Below are positions 1 through 6,853 of a DNA stretch of 8,072 bases, piece by piece. This DNA comes from Euryarchaeota archaeon UBA226 (GTDB taxonomy: Archaea > Thermoplasmatota > Poseidoniia > Poseidoniales > Poseidoniaceae). The notes below the pieces were generated by a model that ran no database searches, was not told where the DNA came from, and saw nothing but the letters and a program-made list of their open reading frames with translations. Where the stretch lies: NCBI GenBank assembly GCA_002505935.1, contig DAWL01000089.1, positions 494 to 8,565 on the forward strand. Direction: 5' to 3'. The stretch's first letter is position 1. Each line of letters begins with the position of its first letter. The position numbers were made by a program, and so were the translations under genes.

Positions 1-1041
1 AGAAAAATATGCAGGCGCTGCTGTCAGATATTGCGGATGGCTATGATATAATGGCGACAAACTAATCCAATCGCAATCGGTACCATCACAATCTTCCACA
101 AATCTCAGCCATTTTCCTTCTGCAGAATTTACTGGTAGGATTATCTTCCCATTATCGAAAATCACTTCTCCTATAACAGGTTCATCTGTCAATATTTGAA
201 ACTCCACGCACCAAGTTGTACAATCAAACAATTTGCTAGACCTTGAAGAAGACATCAACACATCATTTCCTGATACGGCCATTAATGCAAGTGAGCCGCC
301 TAATGGGTGGAGAACTATGCTATTTCCATCTGTTTCCACCAAACTGCTGTTTGTAGTGCCCTGTACTGGAACCAATAATCGATTATCGATTTCGACTACT
401 GGGCCTCTAATCTTGGGAGAAGATATCGATTCTGGAGATTCGAATATCTCAACAGGGGGATTACCTTGTTCGAATGACCATACTTTACCGCTTTCTGAAC
501 CCAGCAAAAATCCGCCCTCAGACACAAATGGTGAACTACGGTAAAACCTGTCTTCAGCCACTGCTGCTTGCCAGATCAATTGTCCGTTGCTTGGATTAAG
601 AACGAGCAGGCCATGATCGAATGGTGCCACTAATTCACCCTCATTCAGAATCATCCTTCCAGTAATTCCGTATTGCTTAGATTCTGTACTATGGTTCCAT
701 ATCTCCTTACCACTCAATGCATCATAAGCACAGATCATTCCATCTGTCCAACCAGTCAATACTGAATCAACACTCTCCGTAGAATAGTGAAGAAGTGGCG
801 ATGTTTCAAACAAATGAGGAGTGGGGTGTTTAACCTGCCAATTCAATTCTCCAGTTGTTGCATTCAATGCGCTTAGTTGACCAATTGATTTGATGAAAAC
901 CTGCTCACCTATGACCAATGGTGCCGTGGAGATCATACCCCCACCTAGGTCGATACTGATTCTCTCTGATTCTCCAGCGGATGAAATCTGAGAAGGGATG
1001 AAAAATAACGCAACAATAAGTAATGGAATGAATCGTTTCAT
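1..1041 (-). CDS. Secreted PQQ-like beta-propeller repeat protein (3' end cut off by window edge)
   Basis: An uninterrupted frame of 347 codons runs from ATG at 1041 to the left edge, so the C-terminus is missing. Residues 1-22 look like a Sec signal peptide: basic MKR, a hydrophobic stretch to about residue 16, then SSA before a likely cleavage site, with no lipobox cysteine. The mature part has PQQ/quinoprotein-type blade motifs of the form L-x-A-L-N-x-x-T-G-x-x-x-W: LSALNATTGELNWQ (56-69), ICAYDALSGKEIWN (103-116), LLVLNPSNGQLIWQ (145-158), and a weaker one near 178-191. Two close cysteine pairs (C274/C278 and C318/C323) would suit disulfides outside the membrane. The family commonly forms beta-propellers used as extracellular binding or scaffold domains; no catalytic or PQQ-binding role can be assigned. 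It starts 9 bases after the gatE stop, with a GAGG match overlapping that stop, suggesting translation from a shared transcript. The propeller call is firm; the function is unknown. Confidence 0.85.
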   Translation of the reverse strand, partial: MKRFIPLLIVALFFIPSQISSAGESERISIDLGGGMISTAPLVIGEQVFIKSIGQLSALNATTGELNWQVKHPTPHLFETSPLLHYSTESVDSVLTGWTDGMICAYDALSGKEIWNHSTESKQYGITGRMILNEGELVAPFDHGLLVLNPSNGQLIWQAAVAEDRFYRSSPFVSEGGFLLGSESGKVWSFEQGNPPVEIFESPESISSPKIRGPVVEIDNRLLVPVQGTTNSSLVETDGNSIVLHPLGGSLALMAVSGNDVLMSSSRSSKLFDCTTWCVEFQILTDEPVIGEVIFDNGKIILPVNSAEGKWLRFVEDCDGTDCDWISLSPLYHSHPQYLTAAPAYFS

Positions 1042-1050
1042 TCTCAATCC

Positions 1051-3123
1051 TCAGACATGTTGTTGAATCAATTCCCGAAGGATTTGGCTGACTTCTTTGC
1101 CATCGACTCCCTTAGATTGAGACATGACGATACCCATCAATGGTCCAATAGCCGCCATCCCTCGTTCCTTAACGAAATCGATTCTGTCATTGACTATCTC
1201 TTCAATCATCTCCCTCAATGCCCCTGCATCAGCAGGTTCCAATCCTAATTCGCCAGCCCTCTGTGCTGCTATATCGAGGAATGCTGAGAATGCTGCTTCA
1301 TCCATCCCATTCCTCCAAGCACCACCTTGTATGAGGTCTTCAGCAAGTTCGAATTCTGCTTCTCTAGCCAACAAACCCTGTTCTCTCAGATATTGCATGG
1401 CGATACACAAGGCAGGTGGAACATCCGCCGGAGAGGTCAACAACAATGTCGCAAGGGCTTTGCCTGAAACTCCTTCCAAGCCATTGAAACCCTCAATCCC
1501 AGACAATAATTCATCATCTAACTCCCGGGCTAAAATCTGCTTACTTTGATCTGCACTCAAATCCGTATTCTGTAACCTCTCATTCCTTTGCTCTGAATTC
1601 AATGGTGGATTCGAAACCGCTCCCCCCCACCTTTCTAGTGGCAAAACAAAGGGAGGAACATCGGTCTCGGGGTACATCCTTGCCCCGCCTGGAAGTGGGC
1701 GCATCGGTGCCGTGGTTCCGTCCTCCGGCTCACCTTTTTTCACCACCACATTCCGGACTTCCTGAGGTATACGATGCCAAGCTAGGAGGGCCCTTTCATG
1801 TACTGATTCTAGTGCTAATTCTGCCTGCCAATGAGGGGCTGCACAAAGAACAAATGCGGTATCTTCAGACAAAGAGGCCAATCTTTGTACTGCTTCCATA
1901 TCTGAAGATTCTATCCCATATGCTGGTAACTCATCTGAGTGGAAGATTCCTTTCACCCCTGCCAATCGTGCGGCTCCTGCTAATTCTCTTCCAAGTCTAG
2001 GAAGTTGGGCACCTTGAGTATCGAGAACCTTGGAGCCAAGGCGCCCTGCAAGGTATGGTAAGGGTAGCAGCAGAATTTTTCCATTCGATGCCAAAGTAGT
2101 TTGAATCATCTTGGAGGTTGAGGATTCAAAAACCTCAGTAACATCATGAATTTTCAATGGTAAAGCCGTGTTGACCGCTGTGCGAACAATCTCCTCATCT
2201 CCCTCGATAGTATCACGTCTGTCTGGAGGCAGGGCCGGTAGCCCCAACTCACTACGCAACTCGTTAGCCAAACGGTAGAAATGCAACTGTCGAGCCATTT
2301 CCAATTTGATAATTCTAGGTATCCAATCAATATCTTGGCAGCCTTTGATTTCAACTCGGTCTCCAGATGCGATAGAGACATTGAGATCCTGCCGTATCGA
2401 GCCCAAGCCTCTTCGCACTCGCCGCGTGTCTCTTAACAAACCCCCAAGAGCCTTAGCAGTAGATTTTGCGTGTTCGGGATCTACAACATCTGGAGCTGTA
2501 GCGATTTCGATTAGAGGGATTCCTAATCTATCTAAATTCCAAATCACTGCTTGGCCTTCTGAAGTAGAAATCGTGTCAAGTTTGCGCGCACTATCTTCCT
2601 CCAAACATAGAACATCAATTCCTACTCGATGGCCTGAGACTGTGAGTTCCCCATCTGTAGAGACCAATGTAGTTCTTTGGAAACCAGAAGTGTTTGAGCC
2701 ATCGACCACTGTTTTACGCATCGCCTGCATTAGTGGAACGGGTTTCATCAACAGCATTGAAGAAAGCGTCAAGGCGATGTCCAAAGCATCGGAATCATGC
2801 TGTAATGGAGGGGCATCATCTAACTCAACTAAGCCGGAATTCGGTGATTGAACATATACGAATGTGCGGTTACGTTTGGCTTCAAAACGTGCTGCCACAT
2901 CTATTTTCCCGCCCTCTCCAGAAGCCGCTCGTAAACGACGCGAATACCTCGGCCAAGTTTCTGGAAGCGTATCGATGGTAACATCATACAACTCTCCTGA
3001 CTGGCGTGAATGCAACTTGCCAGTTGCCAATTGTTGATGAATCTCGAGACCGCACATGAACCCGAGGGCCTGGGGATTCAATGCCTCAGCATCGGCCACA
3101 TCACCAACCGGCTCTCCGCTCAT
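1051..3123 (-). CDS. gatE: Glu-tRNA(Gln) amidotransferase subunit E
   Basis: GatE pairs with the asparaginase-like GatD (not in this window) to convert Glu-tRNA(Gln) to Gln-tRNA(Gln) in the cytoplasm; the GatDE enzyme is archaeal. The 690-residue product has the GatB/GatE kinase-like domain: GLEIHQQL (25-32), DGSNTSGFQRT (141-151), EEDSARK (175-181), DLNVSI (246-251), VEIKG (257-261) and RMYPETDVPP (482-491). An AspRS-type GAD insertion lies at roughly 295-430 and separates GatE from bacterial GatB. The C-terminal YqeY-like tail includes MGIVMSQSKGVDGKE (663-677) and binds tRNA in the family. I chose ATG at 3123 because GGTGAT sits 6 bases upstream; the frame opens at TTG 3147, which would add 8 residues and lacks a well-placed ribosome site. 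It is somewhat longer than the roughly 620-635 residues I recall for the family. The cysteines usually near KLFCxC and TCLVELDE appear replaced (see findings). It is probably co-transcribed with mcm upstream. Confidence 0.95.
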   Translation of the reverse strand: MSGEPVGDVADAEALNPQALGFMCGLEIHQQLATGKLHSRQSGELYDVTIDTLPETWPRYSRRLRAASGEGGKIDVAARFEAKRNRTFVYVQSPNSGLVELDDAPPLQHDSDALDIALTLSSMLLMKPVPLMQAMRKTVVDGSNTSGFQRTTLVSTDGELTVSGHRVGIDVLCLEEDSARKLDTISTSEGQAVIWNLDRLGIPLIEIATAPDVVDPEHAKSTAKALGGLLRDTRRVRRGLGSIRQDLNVSIASGDRVEIKGCQDIDWIPRIIKLEMARQLHFYRLANELRSELGLPALPPDRRDTIEGDEEIVRTAVNTALPLKIHDVTEVFESSTSKMIQTTLASNGKILLLPLPYLAGRLGSKVLDTQGAQLPRLGRELAGAARLAGVKGIFHSDELPAYGIESSDMEAVQRLASLSEDTAFVLCAAPHWQAELALESVHERALLAWHRIPQEVRNVVVKKGEPEDGTTAPMRPLPGGARMYPETDVPPFVLPLERWGGAVSNPPLNSEQRNERLQNTDLSADQSKQILARELDDELLSGIEGFNGLEGVSGKALATLLLTSPADVPPALCIAMQYLREQGLLAREAEFELAEDLIQGGAWRNGMDEAAFSAFLDIAAQRAGELGLEPADAGALREMIEEIVNDRIDFVKERGMAAIGPLMGIVMSQSKGVDGKEVSQILRELIQQHV

Positions 3124-3125
3124 CG

Positions 3126-3135
3126 CCTCATCACC
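3126..3135 (-). promoter_or_regulatory. Shine-Dalgarno site deciding the gatE start
   Basis: On the minus strand GGTGATGAGG ends 2 bases before ATG 3123. Its GGTGAT core (3135-3130) is complementary to the AUCACC stretch at the archaeal 16S rRNA 3' end and lies 6 bases from the ATG, a normal spacing. This supports ATG 3123 over TTG 3147. The rest of the 57-base mcm-gatE gap (3124-3180) shows no convincing terminator or TATA box, which fits read-through from mcm. Confidence 0.6.
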
Positions 3136-3180
3136 ACACCCTCGCAACCTCTACGCCTTGATATGGACGACGGAATATCA

Positions 3181-5295
3181 TCAACTAGGTAAGTAATTTC
3201 CAAATGTTGGTTGATACAGTGGCCCCTTTAGAATTAGTTCTTCAATCACATCTTCTACATCATGAGTTGACAAGCCTTCGGATTCGCAGAAATTCAAGAC
3301 TTCACTAAGAGTAACTGGTTGATTTTTCGTGGAGGATTCTGTTCTAATGAAACGAAGGATTTCTTGCACTTTGTTTCGCTTATTGGGGTTGACTCCAGAT
3401 TGTAGAGTTGTTTCATCATAATTATCCCCCATCAACCTGTGTCGCCAATTCTTGGTCAAACGAATCGCTCTTTCTGCATCTTGAATGGTTGCCACTTCGG
3501 ATAAACGAACTCGTGCACTAGCCTCAGCCAACCGGATCAGTGCTTCCATGGCCCTAGCAGTTATCGAAACACTATCCTGAGATAATCCACTCTTTGATCT
3601 GGTTTCAACATAGAAATCTGTGAGTATCATTCTTGCATCTTCTTCCATGGTTGGATTGATATTTCGCTTGGCAAAAGCAACATACTTGCGGAAGATATCT
3701 TGGCTTAGGGTATCTGAACCATCGTGGTCTTTGGAAATACCACTTTTGAAGAAGCGACCGCTTGGATCCTGTTCGAGTCCCTCCTCTATTCGTTGCTCAC
3801 TAATTCCTGCTAATCGATTGGAGATGATATGAGAAGCGATTCTACGATCTACTTCTTCAGTTGGAGTATCAGTAATCAGCCAGATAACATCGAATCGGGA
3901 AAGCAAAGGAGGTCCAAGATTCACTTGAGCAGTGAAGGGCCTCTCGCTCAATGAATTGAATCTACCATCCTTCGGGTTAGCAGCAGCAAGAACTGAACAT
4001 CTAGTCGATAGAGTCGCATTAATTCCTGCCTTGGAAACAGAAATCCTCTGCTGTTCCATCGCTTCATGCATCGAACTTCGGTCATTTTGGGTCATCTTGT
4101 CAAACTCATCTATGGCTGCTAACCCTTGGTCTGCTAAAGCCAATGCACCGGCTTCCAATGTCCATCTACCATCAGCGGTCGAATCTTGTACCGCAGCAGC
4201 TGTCAAACCTGCAGCAGATGCTGACATTCCACTAGTGAACCTACCGCGTGGAGAAAGTTCAGACATGTAATTCAACAACTCCGATTTAGCAACTCCTGGG
4301 TCTCCCATCAACAAGATGTGGATATCACCACGATTGCGCTTACCATCGACATTTTTGCGAGCGACACCTCCAAACAACTGTAGTAGCAAACTCTCCTTTA
4401 TTCTAGGAAATCCAAAAATTGAGGGAGCGATGCTGCCACACATCATATCGTAAAGATCCTCCCGCCTTGATATCTCTTTAATCAGATTCTCATCTTCGGG
4501 ACTGATATTGACCTCTTCCAAAGGGATGTTTTGTCTTTCCAAGGAAATGACATTGAGAAAAATGTCGAAGATTGGTGTCTCCCTACCTGCTTTTCTTTGA
4601 CTGCGGACGAACAATTCACCATTCACCTTGACGCGATCTCCGGGGTTCAATACTCCTGCAACATCATGCTCTGCAATAGCCAACAGGCGTTGCGGTTGAG
4701 TTCCACCTCGTAACTTCTCAGGCGGTTCCTGAATCTCAATGAACTGGCTGTTAATCATAGTCGATTCCTGTTCTTTCAAGAAGAATCTAGTATCTCTCTT
4801 TGGACGTCCACAACCCCCTTGTACATCTGGACATTCTATGGGTTCGATCAATACCTGCTCATTTGGTTGTCTGATGAATTGTCTATGATTACATAATTCA
4901 CAGCGGAAAACAGCCTCATGTATACGCGGGCGAACTCCTGAAATCTTGATGACTACACTATCCAAACCAACCATGCCTCCAATGTGATCGCTACGGAGAT
5001 CCCTGATGTCGGGTGAATGATCGCTTGGTAGGCCCACTACTCTGACAAAAGCAAGGTGATCACTACCCGACTCCTGCAATAGAAGTCTGAGTGCCGTGTT
5101 TGCAGCATCTAGGTGTTTATCGGGACGGGCCAAAATATCCAATGCGAATTTAGAATCAAATGTTTCCAATACATGGAATGAAACCTCGAGGCTCTGTTTA
5201 CGTGGCCACATGACAGCCAAGCCATGAATCTCCTCAGAGAGGTATTCGGTCAAGAAACTCCGCCATCTTGCGGGCATGTCAAACTCCTGAATCAT
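3181..5295 (-). CDS. mcm: Replicative DNA helicase MCM
   Basis: Archaeal MCM forms a hexameric 3'-5' helicase that unwinds the origin and travels with the replication fork. The 704-residue product is close to usual archaeal length. The N-terminal domain (about 1-265) carries a Cys4 zinc motif (C132, C135, C155, C162) and an OB-fold ending near the GVLNPGDRVKVNGEL segment. The AAA+ domain follows, with Walker A GDPGVAKS (331-338), Walker B IDEFD (395-399), sensor 1 Asn440 in AAANP, the arginine finger Arg467 in LLSRFD, and a sensor 2 region around SITARAMEALIRLAE (near 577-591). A winged-helix domain occupies about 634-704. I chose ATG at 5295 because GGAGGT lies 6 bases upstream; the frame extends to GTG 5373, but that lies upstream of the probable TATA box. 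It is first in a likely mcm-gatE-PQQ unit. The CX6C spacing of the second zinc pair is wider than the CX2C I recall for other archaeal MCMs. Confidence 0.97.
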   Translation of the reverse strand: MIQEFDMPARWRSFLTEYLSEEIHGLAVMWPRKQSLEVSFHVLETFDSKFALDILARPDKHLDAANTALRLLLQESGSDHLAFVRVVGLPSDHSPDIRDLRSDHIGGMVGLDSVVIKISGVRPRIHEAVFRCELCNHRQFIRQPNEQVLIEPIECPDVQGGCGRPKRDTRFFLKEQESTMINSQFIEIQEPPEKLRGGTQPQRLLAIAEHDVAGVLNPGDRVKVNGELFVRSQRKAGRETPIFDIFLNVISLERQNIPLEEVNISPEDENLIKEISRREDLYDMMCGSIAPSIFGFPRIKESLLLQLFGGVARKNVDGKRNRGDIHILLMGDPGVAKSELLNYMSELSPRGRFTSGMSASAAGLTAAAVQDSTADGRWTLEAGALALADQGLAAIDEFDKMTQNDRSSMHEAMEQQRISVSKAGINATLSTRCSVLAAANPKDGRFNSLSERPFTAQVNLGPPLLSRFDVIWLITDTPTEEVDRRIASHIISNRLAGISEQRIEEGLEQDPSGRFFKSGISKDHDGSDTLSQDIFRKYVAFAKRNINPTMEEDARMILTDFYVETRSKSGLSQDSVSITARAMEALIRLAEASARVRLSEVATIQDAERAIRLTKNWRHRLMGDNYDETTLQSGVNPNKRNKVQEILRFIRTESSTKNQPVTLSEVLNFCESEGLSTHDVEDVIEELILKGPLYQPTFGNYLPS

Positions 5296-5300
5296 GTAAC

Positions 5301-5308
5301 AACCTCCC
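5301..5308 (-). promoter_or_regulatory. Strong Shine-Dalgarno site for mcm
   Basis: The minus strand reads GGGAGGTT here. Its GGAGGT core (5307-5302) is an excellent match to the anti-Shine-Dalgarno sequence and is separated from ATG 5295 by 6 bases. It is the main reason for shortening mcm by 26 residues relative to the longest reading frame. Confidence 0.75.
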
Positions 5309-5351
5309 GACTGGGCTTCAGAGGGGAGCGCGGTGGGCTTATCAGCATCAC

Positions 5352-5359
5352 GGATATAC
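5352..5359 (-). promoter_or_regulatory. TATA-like box, candidate mcm promoter
   Basis: GTATATCC on the minus strand is centred about 60 bases upstream of mcm ATG 5295. Archaeal transcription usually starts about 25 bases downstream of the TATA centre, so transcripts would begin near 5330 and carry a leader of about 35 bases including the Shine-Dalgarno site. The upstream flank is purine-rich but not a clear BRE, so this is only a candidate. Confidence 0.35.
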
Positions 5360-5474
5360 CCCCTTGTTTCCACTGGAAAATCGTATGCTACAAGGTATGC
5401 CTTCTACATGATTGGAGAGTTTCCGAAGGAGGGTTTTTGCGCTGTAAATTACATTTTCGAGGGTTGATCGAAAT

Positions 5475-5502
5475 GGGCCCCGACACGAGGTGTGGGCAGC
5501 CC
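5475..5502. other. GC-rich imperfect hairpin in the mcm/esterase spacer
   Basis: Read on the plus strand, GGGC (5475-5478) pairs with GCCC (5499-5502), CCC (5479-5481) with GGG (5494-5496), and ACAC (5483-5486) with GTGT (5490-5493). This leaves a GAG loop, one bulged G (5482) and a bulged CA (5497-5498). T5474 and A5503 extend it to 12 pairs. It ends 46 bases before the esterase ATG. An AT-rich TGTAAATTA at 5443-5451 is placed so that a transcript starting about 25 bases later would begin almost at the hairpin, so it could be a structured 5' leader. No T-run follows, so it does not look like a terminator. The rest of the 253-base spacer (5296-5548) shows no gene or tRNA, only a short tandem TTGGC TTGGC near 5511-5520. 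Confidence 0.45.
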
Positions 5503-5548
5503 AATCTACCTTGGCTTGGCTTGAAATGCTGCGGCCTACTCGAGACAT

Positions 5549-6577
5549 ATGAGTATCATGCCAAGTCACCCCTTTTTACCTGTTAAAGGTGAATTCAGAA
5601 CTTTCACCATCGATTCTAAAGCACTTCAGGGAAACATGCTACAAGACCCAACAACTAGAGAAGTGTTGGTCTATCTTTCACCTGGTTGGGAAGAAGGAAA
5701 CCTACCATTATTCGTTGATCTTGTTGGATTCACTGGAAGCGGAAAGGCACACAACAATTGGAAGCCATTTCAAGAATCCTTACCACAAAGAATTGATCGG
5801 CTGATTGCCGAAGGAAAGATGGGAGCCATTGCTTTGGCATTGCCTGATTGTTTTACTTCTCTCGGTGGCAATCAATACATCAATAGTATTGCCATGGGGA
5901 ACTGGTCGGATTTCTTGATTAATGAGATGATTCCACTACTAGAGGAGGAATTACCGATCAAGAAAGGGAGAGAAAATAGAGCGGTATTCGGAAAATCAAG
6001 TGGCGGCTATGGGGCTATTGTTCATGCGATGATTCATTCTGAACATTGGGGAGCCGTTGCTTGTCATTCTGGGGATATGGGTTTCGACAGACTATTCGCT
6101 GGGGATTTCCCCAAAGCTCTAACCGCCCTCGAAGGAAAAGGTGGATTGGAAGGGTTCTTGGAACATATCGAGAACTCGAAGAAGATGAAAGGAGATGATT
6201 TTCACACTCTGATGACCCTTGCTATGGCTGCAACCTACGATCCCGACCCTGATGCTATCAAGGGAATACGCTTACCTGTTGACCCATATACCTGTGAATT
6301 AATTCCTGAACGGTGGCAGGCCTGGCTTGACTGGGACCCTGTTGTGCTGATAGAAAAGCAAACTGTGCAAGACAATCTGCGTTCCATGAAAGGGATATTC
6401 ATCGACTGTGGTTGGAAAGACCAATACAACATACACTTCGGTACAAGGCAACTCTGCGTAAGATTGCAGGAATTGAATATCGACCATATACATGAAGAAT
6501 TCGAAGATAACCATTCAAGTATCGATTACCGAATGGACGTATCTCTACCATTCCTTTACCGTTCATTGACGGAATGA
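5549..6577 (+). CDS. Alpha/beta-hydrolase, esterase D/enterochelin esterase type
   Basis: This 342-residue cytoplasmic-looking protein has no signal peptide or membrane segment. It has an alpha/beta-hydrolase core: a beta strand and turn LFVDLVGFTGSG (54-65), the nucleophile elbow GKSSGG with Ser150 as predicted nucleophile, a probable acid Asp291 (or Asp286) in FIDCGWKDQ, and His322 in EDNHSS as predicted base. The order Ser-Asp-His and the ALPDCFTSLGG segment (97-107) match the putative-esterase family (PF00756: esterase D, enterochelin esterase-like). Residues about 175-265, between nucleophile and acid, form an insert of roughly 90 residues that may be a lid setting substrate choice. The substrate cannot be read from sequence. 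An in-frame TGA at 5522-5524 limits the start to ATG 5549 or ATG 5558; neither has a Shine-Dalgarno site. The gene is divergent from mcm and convergent with the cold shock gene, so it is probably transcribed alone. Confidence 0.85.
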   Translation: MSIMPSHPFLPVKGEFRTFTIDSKALQGNMLQDPTTREVLVYLSPGWEEGNLPLFVDLVGFTGSGKAHNNWKPFQESLPQRIDRLIAEGKMGAIALALPDCFTSLGGNQYINSIAMGNWSDFLINEMIPLLEEELPIKKGRENRAVFGKSSGGYGAIVHAMIHSEHWGAVACHSGDMGFDRLFAGDFPKALTALEGKGGLEGFLEHIENSKKMKGDDFHTLMTLAMAATYDPDPDAIKGIRLPVDPYTCELIPERWQAWLDWDPVVLIEKQTVQDNLRSMKGIFIDCGWKDQYNIHFGTRQLCVRLQELNIDHIHEEFEDNHSSIDYRMDVSLPFLYRSLTE

Positions 6578-6582
6578 TTTCT

Positions 6583-6777
6583 TCATTCTTCGACCTTGCT
6601 AACCTTAACGGCGTTAGGTCCCTTTGGACCTTCTTCGACTTCGAACTCTACAGTGTCTCCATCGGTTATCTCACCCTCAACATTAGTATTGTGAACAAAG
6701 AGGTCTGAACCCTCTTCCCTTTCAATAAATCCGTACCCTTTGACTCTGTTGAACCACTTCACTGTGCCTCGTGCCAT
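6583..6777 (-). CDS. Cold shock domain protein (CspA family)
   Basis: This is a complete single-domain cold shock protein of 64 residues, close to the 65-70 of bacterial CspA proteins. It shows the KWFN start (7-10), RNP1-type KGYGFIE (13-19) and RNP2-type DLFVH (25-29), with Trp8, Phe9, Tyr15, Phe17, Phe27 and His29 at the nucleic-acid-binding positions; the end GPKGPNAVKVSKV (50-62) is also typical. The family binds single-stranded RNA or DNA and often acts as an RNA chaperone in the cytoplasm. The gene is unusual in most archaea but known in some euryarchaea, and it probably came from bacteria by transfer. It starts at ATG 6777 with no visible Shine-Dalgarno site and may have a very short leader. 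It diverges from purM and faces the esterase gene across 5 bases. Identity is near certain; the physiological role, cold response or constitutive, is not shown. Confidence 0.96.
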   Translation of the reverse strand: MARGTVKWFNRVKGYGFIEREEGSDLFVHNTNVEGEITDGDTVEFEVEEGPKGPNAVKVSKVEE

Positions 6778-6817
6778 AGTTCGGGCGCATACAACATACT
6801 ACTTGATGGTGGCCCCT

Positions 6818-6825
6818 GATATATC
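6818..6825 (-). promoter_or_regulatory. Palindromic TATA-like box, candidate cold shock gene promoter
   Basis: GATATATC is an exact palindrome centred about 45 bases upstream of the cold shock gene ATG (6777). Initiation about 25 bases downstream on the minus strand would give a leader of about 19 bases, fitting the absence of a Shine-Dalgarno site. Because it is symmetrical, it could in principle also drive plus-strand transcripts starting near 6847. Confidence 0.4.
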
Positions 6826-6845
6826 CAAACAAAAGGCGAAAATAG

Positions 6846-6853
6846 AGTATATT
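6846..6853 (+). promoter_or_regulatory. TATA-like box with BRE-like flank, candidate purM promoter
   Basis: AGTATATT is preceded by GGCGAAAATAG, a purine-rich stretch resembling an archaeal BRE (GCGAAA type). Expected initiation about 25 bases downstream lies near 6875, leaving a leader of about 20 bases before ATG 6897. The upstream in-frame TTG 6852 and ATG 6858 would then lie inside or just after the promoter, which argues against them as starts from this box. Confidence 0.4.

Noticed and set aside
233..544. A 103-codon plus-strand frame near the left edge.
   Set aside because: It is antisense to the PQQ-repeat gene, whose minus-strand frame has a signal peptide and several clear repeat motifs.
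2306..2851. A 181-codon open frame on the plus strand opposite gatE.
   Set aside because: It lies wholly antisense to well-conserved GatE sequence, has no recognisable motif, and its composition is that of a reverse-complement shadow.
5374..5548. A possible tRNA or other structured RNA gene in the spacer, suggested by GC-rich sequence.
   Set aside because: Neither strand has a GGTTCGANNCC-type T arm or matching acceptor ends; only the isolated hairpin at 5475-5502 can be supported.
5348..5569. A 73-codon minus-strand frame upstream of mcm.
   Set aside because: It overlaps the esterase start and the mcm promoter region, has no family motif and no ribosome site.
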